From Xanthobacteraceae bacterium (GTDB lineage: Bacteria > Pseudomonadota > Alphaproteobacteria > Rhizobiales > Xanthobacteraceae): a stretch of 56,295 bases of DNA. Under the pieces are notes generated by a model, which worked only from the letters and a program-made list of their open reading frames with translations, had not been told where the DNA came from and ran no database searches. Positions 8,498 to 17,571 of the stretch are shown piece after piece; position 1 is the first letter of the stretch; the number at the start of each line of letters is the position of its first letter. A program made the position numbers and the translations under genes. Location of the stretch: the NCBI GenBank assembly GCA_030037885.1, contig JASHPU010000267.1:1-56295 (forward strand), in the 5' to 3' direction.

Positions 8498-9628
8498 ATG
8501 ACCACGCGCATCCGCGAATTTCTCAAGCATCGCCTGCAGGACGGACCGTGCCTCGTCGTCGATCTCGACGTGGTGCGCGACAATTATCTGGGCTTCGCCC
8601 GCGCGCTGCCCGACACCAAAGTGTACTACGCGGTGAAGGCCAATCCGGCGCCCGAGATTCTCCGGCTGTTGGCCGAACTGCGCTGCTGCTTCGATGTCGC
8701 TTCGATCAGCGAGACCGAGGCCGTGCTGGCCGCAGGCGCGACGCCCGAGCGCATCTCCTACGGCAACACCATCAAAAAAGAGTCGGAGATCGCTGCCGCC
8801 GCCAAGCTTGGCGTCACGCTGTTTGCGATCGACTGCGAGGCCGAGGTCGAGAAAGTCGCCCGCGCCGCCCCAGGCAGCCGGGTGATTTGCCGCATCCATT
8901 GCGACGGCTCCGGCTCGGAATGGCCGCTGTCGCGCAAGTTCGGCTGCGAGCCGGCCTATGCGGCGGATATTCTGGAGCTGGCGCACAAGCGCGGCCTCGC
9001 GCCATACGGCGTCTCGTTCCACGTCGGCTCGCAGCAGCACAACATCGAGGCCTGGGACCGCGCGCTCGCCTCGACGGCTTCGGTGTTCCGCGCCTGCGCC
9101 GAGCGCGGCATCACGCTCGCCATGGTCAATCTCGGCGGCGGTTTTCCGGCGCGCTACGTGCGCAAGACGCCGAAGCTCGAATCCTACGGCAAGGCGATTT
9201 TCCGCTCGCTGCGCAAGCATTTTGGCAACGCAGTGCCGGAGACCATCGTCGAGCCGGGCCGCGGTCTGGTTGGCAATGCCGGCATCATCCAGGCCGAAGT
9301 CGTGCTGATCGCCAAGCGCTCGCCCGAGGACGAGGTGCGTTGGGTCTATCTCGACATCGGCAAATTCCACGGCCTCGCCGAGACCATCGACGAGTCGATC
9401 CGCTATCCGATCCGCACGCCGCGCGATCGCGACGAGACCGCGCCGTGCATCATCGCCGGCCCGACCTGCGACTCCGTGGACGTGCTGTACGAGAAGACGC
9501 CGTACCCGCTGCCGGTGTCGCTCGCCATCGGCGACAAGGTCTTGATCGAGGCAGCCGGCGCCTATACGGCGACCTGCTCGTCGGTCGGCTTCAACGGCTA
9601 TCCGCCGTTGCGGCAGTATGTGATTTGA
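8498..9628 (+). CDS. Type III (fold III) ornithine/lysine decarboxylase
   Basis: PLP enzyme of 376 residues from the eukaryotic-like ODC/DAP-decarboxylase fold, converting ornithine to putrescine (and often lysine to cadaverine) in polyamine synthesis. PLP lysine K47 sits in YYAVKANP. Other marks are HVGSQ, the glycine loop NLGGGFP, the phosphate-binding EPGR, catalytic C324 in the CDSVD motif and EAAGAYT near the C-terminus. GGGGAG at 8484-8489 fixes the ATG at 8498; upstream in-frame codons belong to the leader RNA. The 3' end overlaps the convergent HAD gene by 38 bases. It is probably regulated post-transcriptionally through the long leader. Confidence 0.92.
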   Translation: MTTRIREFLKHRLQDGPCLVVDLDVVRDNYLGFARALPDTKVYYAVKANPAPEILRLLAELRCCFDVASISETEAVLAAGATPERISYGNTIKKESEIAAAAKLGVTLFAIDCEAEVEKVARAAPGSRVICRIHCDGSGSEWPLSRKFGCEPAYAADILELAHKRGLAPYGVSFHVGSQQHNIEAWDRALASTASVFRACAERGITLAMVNLGGGFPARYVRKTPKLESYGKAIFRSLRKHFGNAVPETIVEPGRGLVGNAGIIQAEVVLIAKRSPEDEVRWVYLDIGKFHGLAETIDESIRYPIRTPRDRDETAPCIIAGPTCDSVDVLYEKTPYPLPVSLAIGDKVLIEAAGAYTATCSSVGFNGYPPLRQYVI

Positions 9629-10319
9629 CAGCGAGTTCAGCTCCGGCTTCGGCCACCGCCGCAGCCGGAGCGCGCTCTTCCAGCTTCTGCGCCAGCGCCA
9701 GCAGATCGAAAAACACCGCGGCACAGCCGCCATCCTGCAAGTCGGATCGCGAAAAATGGCCGCTCTGCAAGCCGACCGGCGCCAGCCCGGCGGAGCGGGC
9801 GGCTTCGGCGTCATAGGGCGTATCGCCCACCATCGCGATCTGCGCCGGCGGTAAGCGCAATCTTCTGGCAGCGAGCGCCACGATGTCCGGTGCCGGCTTC
9901 TCCCGCCTCACGTCGTCGCCGCAGCACGCCACGTCGATCAGGTCGTCGGCCTCCATGATGGCCCGGTAACGATCCAGGTCGTCCTTGTTGCAGGTGGTCG
10001 CCAGCGCGATCTTGGCCTCGGCGCTCTTGATCGCATCGAACAGCCGGCGCAGCCCAGGAAATGGCCGCACCTGCGGCAGGTAGCGGACGCGATAGCGCTC
10101 GCTGTGCAACTCGGCGATGTGTGCAAGCAGCTTCGGGTCGTGCTTCCTGACGAAGTGACGCAGCATGCGCTTGCCGTCCATGCCCGAATAGGGGTGCAGG
10201 TCGGCGACGCTCGCCGTCACGCCGATTTCGGCCAGCGTTTCGCTCCAGCATTGCAGCGTCGGCAGCACCGTATCGACCAGCGTGCCCTCGACGTCGAACA
10301 CGAAGGCGCGCGGCCGCAA
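9591..10319 (-). CDS. HAD-superfamily hydrolase (phosphoglycolate-phosphatase-like)
   Basis: Cytoplasmic HAD phosphatase of about 242 residues. Motif I is FDVEGTLVDT, motif II lies in LATTCNKDD, motif III is the lysine in REKPAPD, and motif IV is MVGDTPYDAEAA. In motif I the second aspartate (general acid/base in DxDGT) is glutamate, which is uncommon. The start is uncertain: the frame is open to 10490 but the extra 57 residues look non-conserved, and the TTG at 10319 puts motif I close to the N-terminus as in relatives. The substrate is unknown. It converges with and overlaps the decarboxylase gene. Confidence 0.8.
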   Translation of the reverse strand: MRPRAFVFDVEGTLVDTVLPTLQCWSETLAEIGVTASVADLHPYSGMDGKRMLRHFVRKHDPKLLAHIAELHSERYRVRYLPQVRPFPGLRRLFDAIKSAEAKIALATTCNKDDLDRYRAIMEADDLIDVACCGDDVRREKPAPDIVALAARRLRLPPAQIAMVGDTPYDAEAARSAGLAPVGLQSGHFSRSDLQDGGCAAVFFDLLALAQKLEERAPAAAVAEAGAELAVKSHTAATADSR

Positions 10320-10670
10320 CGGCAGATCGTCGGCCGCGCGGACGCGGCCAATCAGCCATCCGGGAGGCCTTAACGGCGCGGCGGCGTCACGCTGGTGAGT
10401 GCGGTCATAACGCGCCACGCGCCGGTGGACGCGCCGTTCCGCGTCGGACGCCGGACGGTGCGCAGGGTGATGGGCTCGAAGCGCTTTCAAAGGATCGATC
10501 CAAATTCTTGTCGGCTATACGACACGCCCGGACGCACGCATAAAACCGGTCGGCCGCTTAACGCGGAGGAATGCCTGAAGTTCCGCAAGGCGCGCCGGGG
10601 GCGCTCGCGTCGGGACGGAAACCTTTCCTGTTGACGGCCGTTGTCAGGCCAGCACCCGGAAGTCAATTCA

Positions 10671-11735
10671 ATGCCCGACCAAATAGCGGCCCGGCCCGCG
10701 CTTTCGGCGCACGGCAGCGCACGGTTGCCCGACGTCGAGGTCGAGAGCTACAACGTCGCGCTCAAGGACGACGAGGGTTTTGTCGGCGACCGCGCCAGCA
10801 AGGCCGCGTTCCGCAACTTCCTGGAGCAGTGGCGCAAGCCTTTGCGCAAGATCGGCTTGGATCCGTTCGGCGACGAGGCGAGCAGGGCCCTCCCCAAGAA
10901 GCGGCTCGACGAAGTTCTGATTGGGGGCGATCACGAAGCCGCCGGCATCGTGCAAGGCGCCATCGAGGATTTTGCCCAGGAGCTGGCGCTGGTGACGCAG
11001 CGCTTTCTCAAACTCAAAGGCTGGAAGGATATGGAGCGCCTGGTCGCCGGCGGCGGCTTCTCCGGCAGCCGCGTCGGTGAGCTGGCGATCGGCCGCGCTT
11101 CCGTGCTGCTCAAGGCGGAAAACGTCAGGCTCGAGGTCACCACCATCGGTCGCGACCCCGACCAGGCCGGACTGATCGGCGCCGTGCGTCTGGCGCCGGT
11201 TTGGATGTTCGAGGCCCACGATGCGATTCTCGCCGTCGACATCGGCGGCACCAATATCCGTGCCGGCGTCGTCGAGCTCAATCTCAAGCGCGCTGCCGAT
11301 CTCAGCAAAGCCAAGGTGTGGAAGTTCGAGTTGTGGCGCCACGGCGACGAAAAACTCAATCGCAGCGACGCGGTGCAAGGTTTGATCGAGATGCTCGAGC
11401 GCCTCATCAAACGCGCCGGCAAGGAGGGGCTGCGGCTGGCGCCGCTCATTGTCATTGGCTGCCCCGGCACCATCGAGCCCGACGGCGCCATCGCGCGCGG
11501 CGCGCAGAACCTGCCCGGCAACTGGGAGAAAAAGAGCCGCTTCAATCTTCCGCAGGTGCTTGGCGAGGCGCTCCCCAAGGTCGGCGCGCACGACACCATG
11601 ATCCTCATGCACAACGACGCGGTGGTGCAGGGATTGAGCGAACTGCCGCGCATGCGAGACGTCGAGCAGTGGGGCATCTTCACGATAGGCACCGGCTTGG
11701 GCAACGCGCTGTTCAGCAACCGGCGTCCGGATTAG
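10671..11735 (+). CDS. ROK-family protein (sugar-kinase fold)
   Basis: A 354-residue protein whose C-terminal half begins with an ATP-binding phosphate-1 loop, AVDIGGTNIRAGV (about residues 185-197), typical of ROK kinases and repressors. It continues with VIGCPGTIEPDG and GIFTIGTGLGNALF. The CX2CGX2GC zinc motif of many ROK proteins is absent. The N-terminal 180 residues are alpha/beta with charged segments and no winged-helix signature that I can see, so this is more likely an enzyme-like or orphan ROK protein than a transcriptional repressor. A TTG start 30 bases upstream is possible. Confidence 0.7.
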   Translation: MPDQIAARPALSAHGSARLPDVEVESYNVALKDDEGFVGDRASKAAFRNFLEQWRKPLRKIGLDPFGDEASRALPKKRLDEVLIGGDHEAAGIVQGAIEDFAQELALVTQRFLKLKGWKDMERLVAGGGFSGSRVGELAIGRASVLLKAENVRLEVTTIGRDPDQAGLIGAVRLAPVWMFEAHDAILAVDIGGTNIRAGVVELNLKRAADLSKAKVWKFELWRHGDEKLNRSDAVQGLIEMLERLIKRAGKEGLRLAPLIVIGCPGTIEPDGAIARGAQNLPGNWEKKSRFNLPQVLGEALPKVGAHDTMILMHNDAVVQGLSELPRMRDVEQWGIFTIGTGLGNALFSNRRPD

Positions 11736-11749
11736 GGCTGGTCGATAAA

Positions 11750-12751
11750 TCAGCCGAGATCCACGACACCGGCGGTGCCGTCTTCGGCCCCCCAGGCCAG
11801 CAGCAGCCCGTCGGCGCTCCAGGCCAGCGCGGTCACCGGCGCATCGCCCGGCTTCTTGGCCAAAATTTCGGCGCCGTCCTCGATGCGCACGAGCAGGACC
11901 ATGCCGTCGCCATAGCCGGCGGCGACGATGTCCTGCTTGGGATGGCAGGCGACCACCTCGACGCGCGGCTCGGCCGGCGCCAACAGGCGCGGCTACTTGC
12001 CCATCGGACCGTCCTTGGTGTGGAACGGCCAGAGAATAAGCTGCGTCGAGCCGGAGGTCGCCAGCCAGCGGCCGCCGGGGGTCCAATCGAGCGACATGAC
12101 GCGCGCCGCATAGCCCGACATGCGCATGTGCTGGCGGTCAACCAAGCGCCAGCCATGCAGCATCGGCTCCTGCATGGTGGTGACAAGAAAGCGGCCGTCA
12201 GGGCTGACGGTGGCGCCAAGATGCGAGCCCTTCCATTCCAGCCGCTCCGGCGCGGCCTGCGGCGCGTTGGGAAACCAAAGGGTGGCGCCATTGTAATGGG
12301 CAATGGCGAGGCGAAAGCCCTTGGGCAAAAACGCAAGCCCGCCGACCGTGGACGGCGCCTCGAATTGCCGGAGCTCTTTGGCCTGCGCGAACGCGGTCTT
12401 GCCCGCCGACCAGGCCGCCGCGCCATCCGGCCCGAGCGCGACGTGATCGATCCAGCGGCTCTTGGGATCGGCGGCAAGCACGCGGCTCGATCCGACGTCC
12501 GTCGTGACCACCTTGCCGTCGTCGCCGCCGCTGACGATGCGCGCACCGTCGCCGGCCGACGCCAGGATGGCGCCGTCATGGATCCCCATGCGCCGCAACT
12601 CGCCATCCGGCTCGGCAAACACGAGTGCTTCCTCGCCGAGCACGAACACGGCGGTGCGGCCGAGAAAATGCGCGCCCACCACGGCGCCGCCCGCGACCAC
12701 TGCGCGGGTGCGCTCGACGACGGAGACGGTGTCGCTGCGGGTCTCGCTCAT
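11750..12751 (-). pseudogene. WD40-repeat protein interrupted by an in-frame amber codon
   Basis: A beta-propeller of about 333 codons, the start only one base after the COG0523 GTPase stop. Codons 1-252 run to a TAG at 11993-11995 and the same frame continues without a shift to 11750 (PRLLAPAEPRVEVVACHP onwards). Both parts carry WD/quinoprotein-like blades (GARIVSGGDDGKVVTTD, GGRWLATSGSTQLILWPF and, after the stop, DGLLLAWGAEDGTAGVVDLG). A single C-to-T change (CAG to TAG) would explain the break. It could be a recent nonsense mutation, readthrough, a functional shortened protein, or a sequencing error. Pairing with the GTPase suggests a role in zinc homeostasis. Confidence 0.8.
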
Positions 12752-12752
12752 A

Positions 12753-13793
12753 TCAAGCGATACAGCGCTCGAACCCTTCGGTGATCGTCTTGCCGGGCAG
12801 GTTGCGGCCGATGAAGACGATGCGGCTTTCGCGTTTCTCGTCCTTGTTCCAGGTCCGCTGGTGGTCGCCGTCCAGAATCATGTGCACGCCCTGAAAGACG
12901 AAACGCTGGTCGTCGCCCTTGAACGCGAGGATACCTTTGCAGCGCAGAATGTTCGGGCCTTCCTTCTGCACCAGATCTTGGATCCACGGGAAGAATTTGT
13001 CGGGATCGAGCGGCTTGTCGCTTTTCAGCGACATCGATTGCATGTCCTCGTCGTGATAGTGCTTGAGCCCACCATGATGATGGGCATGGTGATGGTCGTG
13101 ATCGTCCCCGTGGTCGTGGTCGTGACCGTGCTCGTGATCGTGGTCGTCGCCTTCCAGGAACGCCGGCTCGATGTCGAGGATGCGATCGAGATCGAAGGCG
13201 TTGCGGCCCAAGACTTCGCCGAGCGGAATCTTGGCGCGCTCGGTCTTGTGCAGCCTGGCGTACGGATTGATGCCGCGGATGCGCGCCTCGACCTCGGCCA
13301 GCTCTTCGGCCGACACCAGGTCGGTCTTGTTGATCAAGATCACGTCGGCGAAGGCGATCTGGTTCTTCGCCTCTGGCGCGTCCTTGAGCCGCTCGTTGAG
13401 CCACTTGGCGTCGGCCACGGTGACCACGGCGTCGAGCTTGGTGCGGCGCCCGACATTCTCGTCGATGAAGAACGTTTGCGCCACCGGCGCCGGATCGGCG
13501 AGCCCGGTGGTCTCGACGATGATGGCGTCGAATTTGCCCTTGCGCCGCATCAGGCCGTCGAGGATGCGCACCAGGTCGCCGCGCACCGTGCAGCAGATGC
13601 AGCCGTTATTCATCTCGAACACTTCTTCGTCGGCGCCGACCACCAGATCGTTGTCGATGCCGATCTCGCCGAATTCGTTGACGATCACGGCGTATTTCTT
13701 GCCGTGCGGCTCGGACAGGATGCGATTGAGCAGCGTGGTCTTGCCGGCGCCGAGGTAGCCGGTCAGCACCGTGACCGGAATCTTGTCAGTCAT
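12753..13793 (-). CDS. COG0523 (CobW/G3E) metal-chaperone GTPase with His-rich insert
   Basis: G3E GTPase of 346 residues. Walker A is GYLGAGKTT (residues 12-20), the metal-binding CxCC signature of COG0523 is C65-I-C67-C68, the Walker B-like block is [11 protein letters not shown] and the guanine-specificity motif is NKTD. A long His/Asp-rich insert (roughly residues 217-250, [20 protein letters not shown]) is suited to storing or passing zinc or cobalt. Members of this family supply Zn, Co, Fe or Ni to client proteins. The WD40 gene follows by one base and the Zur-boxed znu operon is 1.2 kb away, which favours zinc, although a cobalt-type nitrile hydratase (a client class in other species) is also near. 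Confidence 0.9.
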   Translation of the reverse strand: MTDKIPVTVLTGYLGAGKTTLLNRILSEPHGKKYAVIVNEFGEIGIDNDLVVGADEEVFEMNNGCICCTVRGDLVRILDGLMRRKGKFDAIIVETTGLADPAPVAQTFFIDENVGRRTKLDAVVTVADAKWLNERLKDAPEAKNQIAFADVILINKTDLVSAEELAEVEARIRGINPYARLHKTERAKIPLGEVLGRNAFDLDRILDIEPAFLEGDDHDHEHGHDHDHGDDHDHHHAHHHGGLKHYHDEDMQSMSLKSDKPLDPDKFFPWIQDLVQKEGPNILRCKGILAFKGDDQRFVFQGVHMILDGDHQRTWNKDEKRESRIVFIGRNLPGKTITEGFERCIA

Positions 13794-13953
13794 TGGTCCC
13801 TCCGTTCGCTCTCTATATAGGCATCCGCTGGCGCTTGCATCCTTACCCGCCGGTCGTTCGACCGCGACGATCAGCCGGGTCGTCGTCGCTGGCTTGATCG
13901 AAGGGGCGCTTGGGCTATCGTTTCCGGCACTCGGGCGGGCCAGGGAGGAAACG

Positions 13954-14904
13954 ATGCGTCACAAGGCGCCGATGGTCGCGAGCATTGCGGTTGCGTGCGG
14001 CATTGCGGCCGGCGCCGCGGCGCAGGACTATCCGACCCGCGTCGTCCAAATCATCGTGCCGGCGACGGCCGGCTCCAGCGCCGACATTTTGGGCCGCGTC
14101 TTGGCCGACGGCTTGTCATCGCGGCTCGGCAAGCCGTTCATCGTCGTCGACAAGCCGGGCGCCGCCGGCGTGCTCGGCACCGCCGACGTGGCGCGCGCCA
14201 GCCCCGACGGTTACATGCTGATGCACGGTGCGACGTACTCGATCACCGTGCAGCCGCTGATCGACAAACAAGCCGGCTACACGGTCAAATCCTTCACGCC
14301 GATCTGCCAAACGTTCAAGAACGATCAGGTCGTCGTGGTGCCGCCGAATTCGCCGCTCAGGACGGCGCGCGACCTCGTCGCGGCGACCAGGCGCAAGCCC
14401 GGCGGGCTCAATGTCGCCGTTCCGGGAATCGCCACGATCCCGCATCTCGCCATGATCGCGTGGGCCGATCAGGCCAAGGTCGCGTTCAACGATGTGCCCT
14501 ACAAGGGCCCGGCCGAGGAAATGCAGGCGGTGCGCTCAGGGCAGATCGACTTCGCCGCGGTGCCGCTGACCGCGGCCGCCGGCAGCGGGCTGCCGATGCC
14601 CGGACTGTTCGCCGAAGCGCGCAATCCCGCATTGCCCAACGTGCCCACTTTCAAGGAGCAGGGTTACGACGTGGCACCGCTGAGCTACGGCGGCCTGTTG
14701 GGGCCGGCCGGCATGCCGGCCAGCGTCACCGCCAAGCTGGAGGCGGCGTGCATCGCGGTCATGACGAGCGACGTCGCCCAGAAAGTGGTCAAGCACACGC
14801 TGCAGCCGGCCGGCTATTTCGCCGACAGCGCCGGCTTCGCCCGCAATCTCGCGACCGATACGGCCGAGAAGAGCCGGCTGGTGCCGCTCCTCCATCCGCA
14901 CTGA
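13954..14904 (+). CDS. Bug/TctC-family periplasmic solute-binding protein
   Basis: A 316-residue tripartite-tricarboxylate-transporter receptor. A Sec signal peptide covers residues 1-23 ([15 protein letters not shown]) and the mature part starts [19 protein letters not shown]. The usual family blocks are present: [33 protein letters not shown] and [21 protein letters not shown] at 13943-13950 sets the ATG at 13954. No TctA or TctB membrane partners are nearby, as is common for orphan Bug proteins, which bind carboxylates or related small solutes. The ligand is unknown. Confidence 0.9.
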   Translation: MRHKAPMVASIAVACGIAAGAAAQDYPTRVVQIIVPATAGSSADILGRVLADGLSSRLGKPFIVVDKPGAAGVLGTADVARASPDGYMLMHGATYSITVQPLIDKQAGYTVKSFTPICQTFKNDQVVVVPPNSPLRTARDLVAATRRKPGGLNVAVPGIATIPHLAMIAWADQAKVAFNDVPYKGPAEEMQAVRSGQIDFAAVPLTAAAGSGLPMPGLFAEARNPALPNVPTFKEQGYDVAPLSYGGLLGPAGMPASVTAKLEAACIAVMTSDVAQKVVKHTLQPAGYFADSAGFARNLATDTAEKSRLVPLLHPH

Positions 14905-14962
14905 ACAGCGCGCGGTTTGCGCGCGGCGTCTGCAACAGCGCGCTCGTCGGCGCCTTGCCGCG

Positions 14963-14985
14963 GTAATGTTATAATATTACATTTC
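14963..14985. promoter_or_regulatory. Zur box upstream of the znuACB operon
   Basis: GTAATGTTATAATATTAC at 14963-14980 is an 18-bp palindrome with only one mismatched pair. With flanking ATTTC it closely resembles the Zur consensus built on TGTTATANTATAACA. It lies 49 bases before the znuA ATG, in an AT-rich island within GC-rich DNA. Zur bound to zinc would block the operon when zinc is sufficient. Confidence 0.88.
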
Positions 14986-15033
14986 GGCGGTCCGCTCACG
15001 CCGCCCAGTCTGGGGCGGTCACTGGGACCGGCT

Positions 15034-15927
15034 ATGACAAGGCTGCTCAAGATACTGGTCTGGGTCGCAGCCGCGCTCGCCGTCACGTTCGCAGCCGCCG
15101 CGCCGTTGCGGGCGGCCGGCAAAAAGATCGCCGTGGTCGCGGCCGAGAATTTTTACGGCGACGTGGTGCGGCAGATCGGCGGCGCCAGGGTTGCAGTAAC
15201 CTCGGTGTTGGGCAATCCCGATCAGGATCCGCATCTGTTCGAAGCCACGCCCGCCATCGTTCGTCAGATCGCCGCCGCCAAGGTCGTGGTCTACAACGGC
15301 GCCGCCTACGATTCGTGGATGGACCAGTTGCTCAGGGTCACCGCCGCGCCTGGGCGCGTTGTGATCGCGGCGGCCGATCTCGTGCCCAAGAGGGCCGGCG
15401 ACAATCCGCATCTTTGGTACGATCCGTCGACCATGCCGGCGGTCGCCGCCGCGCTTGCGGCGGCGCTGGACACGATCGATCCAGCCCGCAAGGACGATTA
15501 CGCGGCGCGGCTGAAGACGTTTCTCGCCTCGCTTGCGCCGCTCGACGAAAAAATCGCCGCCATGCGCGCCAAATATTCCGGCGCGCCGGTGACCGCGACC
15601 GAGCCGGTGTTCGGCGACATGGCGGCGGCGCTGGGACTCGTCATGCGCAACGCTTCATTCCAGCTCGCGGTCATGAACAACACCGAGCCGAGCGCCCGCG
15701 ATTTTGCGCAATTCGAGGACGATCTGAAAAATCACAAGGTGCGGGCGATGTTCTACAACACGCAGGCAGCGGACCGCCTGGTGCGGCGGCTCGTCGCGCT
15801 GGCACGCGCTGACGGCGTTGCGGTGGTCGGCGTGACCGAGACGTGCCCGCCGGGCCTGTCGTATCAGGCCTGGATGCTGCGCGAGCTTGACGCCACCGCA
15901 AAGGCGCTGGCCGGGCCCGGCTCATGA
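15034..15927 (+). CDS. znuA: Zinc ABC transporter, periplasmic binding protein
   Basis: A 297-residue cluster A-I metal-binding protein with a Sec signal peptide (ILVWVAAALAVTFAAAAPLRA). Metal ligands expected in the family are visible as His in DPDPHLF-like NPDQDPHLFEATP and in NPHLWYDPSTM. The third position, normally a histidine in TSHDAFGYF, is glutamate here (TATEPVFGDMAAALGL), and the His-rich loop of classic ZnuA is missing. Zinc is still the likely substrate because of the Zur box and the znuC/znuB partners. The stop overlaps the znuC start in ATGA. Confidence 0.85.
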   Translation: MTRLLKILVWVAAALAVTFAAAAPLRAAGKKIAVVAAENFYGDVVRQIGGARVAVTSVLGNPDQDPHLFEATPAIVRQIAAAKVVVYNGAAYDSWMDQLLRVTAAPGRVVIAAADLVPKRAGDNPHLWYDPSTMPAVAAALAAALDTIDPARKDDYAARLKTFLASLAPLDEKIAAMRAKYSGAPVTATEPVFGDMAAALGLVMRNASFQLAVMNNTEPSARDFAQFEDDLKNHKVRAMFYNTQAADRLVRRLVALARADGVAVVGVTETCPPGLSYQAWMLRELDATAKALAGPGS

Positions 15928-16766
15928 GCGTGATCGCGCTCGATCATGCCGCGCTCGGCGTCGGCGGGCGCACGGTGCTCCGCGACGTGAGCTGCGCCAT
16001 CGCGCCCGGCGAGTTCATCGGCGTGCTTGGCCCCAACGGCGCCGGCAAGACGACGCTGTTCCGCGCCATTCTCGGCCTCATTCGGCCGCTGGCCGGCAGC
16101 ATTCGCGTGTTCGGCCGCGCGCCGCGGCGCGGCGATGCGGCCATCGGGTACCTGCCGCAGGTGCGCACGCTGCTGCCGGACTTGCGCGTGCGCGGCGTCG
16201 ATTTCATCGCGAGTTCCGTGCGCGGCGAACGTTGGGGACTGCCGGTCCACCCGCGTCCGGAGCGTAAGGTCGTTGCGGAAACGCTCGCTGCCATCGGCGC
16301 GGAAGAACTTGCTGAACGGCCGCTCGCCGACATGTCGGGCGGTGAGCGCCAGCGCTTGCTGCTCGCCCAGGCGCTGCTCGGCGAACCGAAACTGCTGCTG
16401 CTCGACGAGCCACTGATCAGCCTCGATCAGCGCCATCAGGAATCCGCGGTCGAACTGGTGCGCGGCTTTGTCCGCGAGCGCGGCATCACGGTGTTGTTTT
16501 CGGCGCACGAGCTGAACCAGCTGATCGGCGCGCTTGATCGCGTGCTCTACCTCGGCAACGGCCAGGCCGCGCTCGGCACCGTGGCCGAAGTGATGACCGC
16601 GCCGGTGCTGTCGCGGCTTTACGATGCGCGCATCGAGGTGGTGCGTGCCGACGGCCATATCTTCGTGCTGTCGCGTGGCCGGAACGTCGAACGCTCCGAT
16701 CATCAGCACGATCACAGCCACGGCGACGCCCATGCCCACCATCACCACGACCATCGCCATGCTTGA
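15924..16766 (+). CDS. znuC: Zinc ABC transporter, ATP-binding protein with His-rich tail
   Basis: A 280-residue ABC ATPase. Walker A is GPNGAGKTT (about residues 36-44), signature MSGGERQR, Walker B LLLLDEP, and the H-loop histidine is in LFSAHELNQ. The C-terminal 24 residues are rich in His and Asp (DHQHDHSHGDAHAHHHHDHR), a zinc-binding tail unusual for this subunit and perhaps replacing the His loop missing from ZnuA. It is coupled by a four-base overlap to znuA and by an eight-base overlap to znuB, so all three are one operon under the Zur box. Confidence 0.9.
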   Translation: MSVIALDHAALGVGGRTVLRDVSCAIAPGEFIGVLGPNGAGKTTLFRAILGLIRPLAGSIRVFGRAPRRGDAAIGYLPQVRTLLPDLRVRGVDFIASSVRGERWGLPVHPRPERKVVAETLAAIGAEELAERPLADMSGGERQRLLLAQALLGEPKLLLLDEPLISLDQRHQESAVELVRGFVRERGITVLFSAHELNQLIGALDRVLYLGNGQAALGTVAEVMTAPVLSRLYDARIEVVRADGHIFVLSRGRNVERSDHQHDHSHGDAHAHHHHDHRHA

Positions 16767-17568
16767 ATACGATTTCATGCGCAACGCTTTCGCGGCAGCG
16801 GGTGTGGCGGCTGTGGTGTCGGGCCTGGTCGGTTATTTCCTGGTGCTGCGCGGCCAAACATTCGCCGGTCACGCGCTCGGCCATATCGGCTTTGCCGGCG
16901 CCACCGGCGCAGCCTTGATCGGCATGGCGCCGGTCTGGGGTCTGGTCGGCTTCACCGTCGCCGCCGGCATTGCGATCGGCTGGCTGGGCGAGCGGATCAG
17001 CGGCCGCGACGTCGCCATCGGCGTGGTGCTGGCGCTGGCGCTGGGCTTCGGATTGCTGTTTCTGCATTACTACACGGCGTTCGCCGCCCAGGCGACGGCT
17101 TTGTTGTTCGGCAATGTGCTGGCGGTCGATCCCTTCACCATCCTCGCGTTGATCGGGCTCGGCGTCGTGACGCTTGCCGCCTTGGCGGCGATCATGCGGC
17201 CGTTGCTTTTTCTCACCCTCCAGCCGGAGCTCGCCGAGGCCAAGGGCGTGCCGGTACGGTTCGTCTCGACCGCGTTCATGGCGATCGTCGCGCTTGCGGT
17301 GTCGGAGAGTGCGCAGATCGTCGGTGTGCTCTTGGTCTTCGCGCTGATGGTCGGACCGCCGGCCACGGCGCAGCGCCTCGTGACCGGTCTGTGGAGCGGC
17401 ATGATCCTGTCGGCCGCGTTGGCATTGGCCGAGGCGTGGCTCGGCATCGCCATGGCTTATGCGACCGATTGGCCGGTGAGCTTCTGCATCGCGCTATTGA
17501 GCGCGCTCGGCTATTGTCTCAGCCGCGGCAATTGGCCGGCACGGCGTTCCGCCGCGGCGCAGGGATAA
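16759..17568 (+). CDS. znuB: Zinc ABC transporter, permease
   Basis: A 269-residue ABC-3 family integral membrane protein with about seven or eight hydrophobic helices, beginning MLEYDFMRNAFAAAGVAAVVSG. The family block LRGQTFAGHALGHIGFAGATGA follows the first helix and the conserved ESAQIVGVLLVFALMVGPPATAQRL lies in the C-terminal half. It starts inside the znuC 3' end with an eight-base overlap. It forms the inner-membrane channel for zinc import. The following sugar kinase starts only three bases later and may be transcribed with it. Confidence 0.92.
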   Translation: MLEYDFMRNAFAAAGVAAVVSGLVGYFLVLRGQTFAGHALGHIGFAGATGAALIGMAPVWGLVGFTVAAGIAIGWLGERISGRDVAIGVVLALALGFGLLFLHYYTAFAAQATALLFGNVLAVDPFTILALIGLGVVTLAALAAIMRPLLFLTLQPELAEAKGVPVRFVSTAFMAIVALAVSESAQIVGVLLVFALMVGPPATAQRLVTGLWSGMILSAALALAEAWLGIAMAYATDWPVSFCIALLSALGYCLSRGNWPARRSAAAQG

Positions 17569-17571
17569 AGC

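Noticed and set aside
10668-12086. 472-codon minus-strand frame covering the ROK gene and part of the WD40 gene
   Set aside because: It spans two unrelated genes and lacks any recognisable motif.
13077-13150. Tandem GTGGTCGTGATCGT-like repeats suggesting a minisatellite or CRISPR-like array
   Set aside because: They are the His/Asp codons of the metal-binding insert of the COG0523 GTPase, and unit length is irregular.
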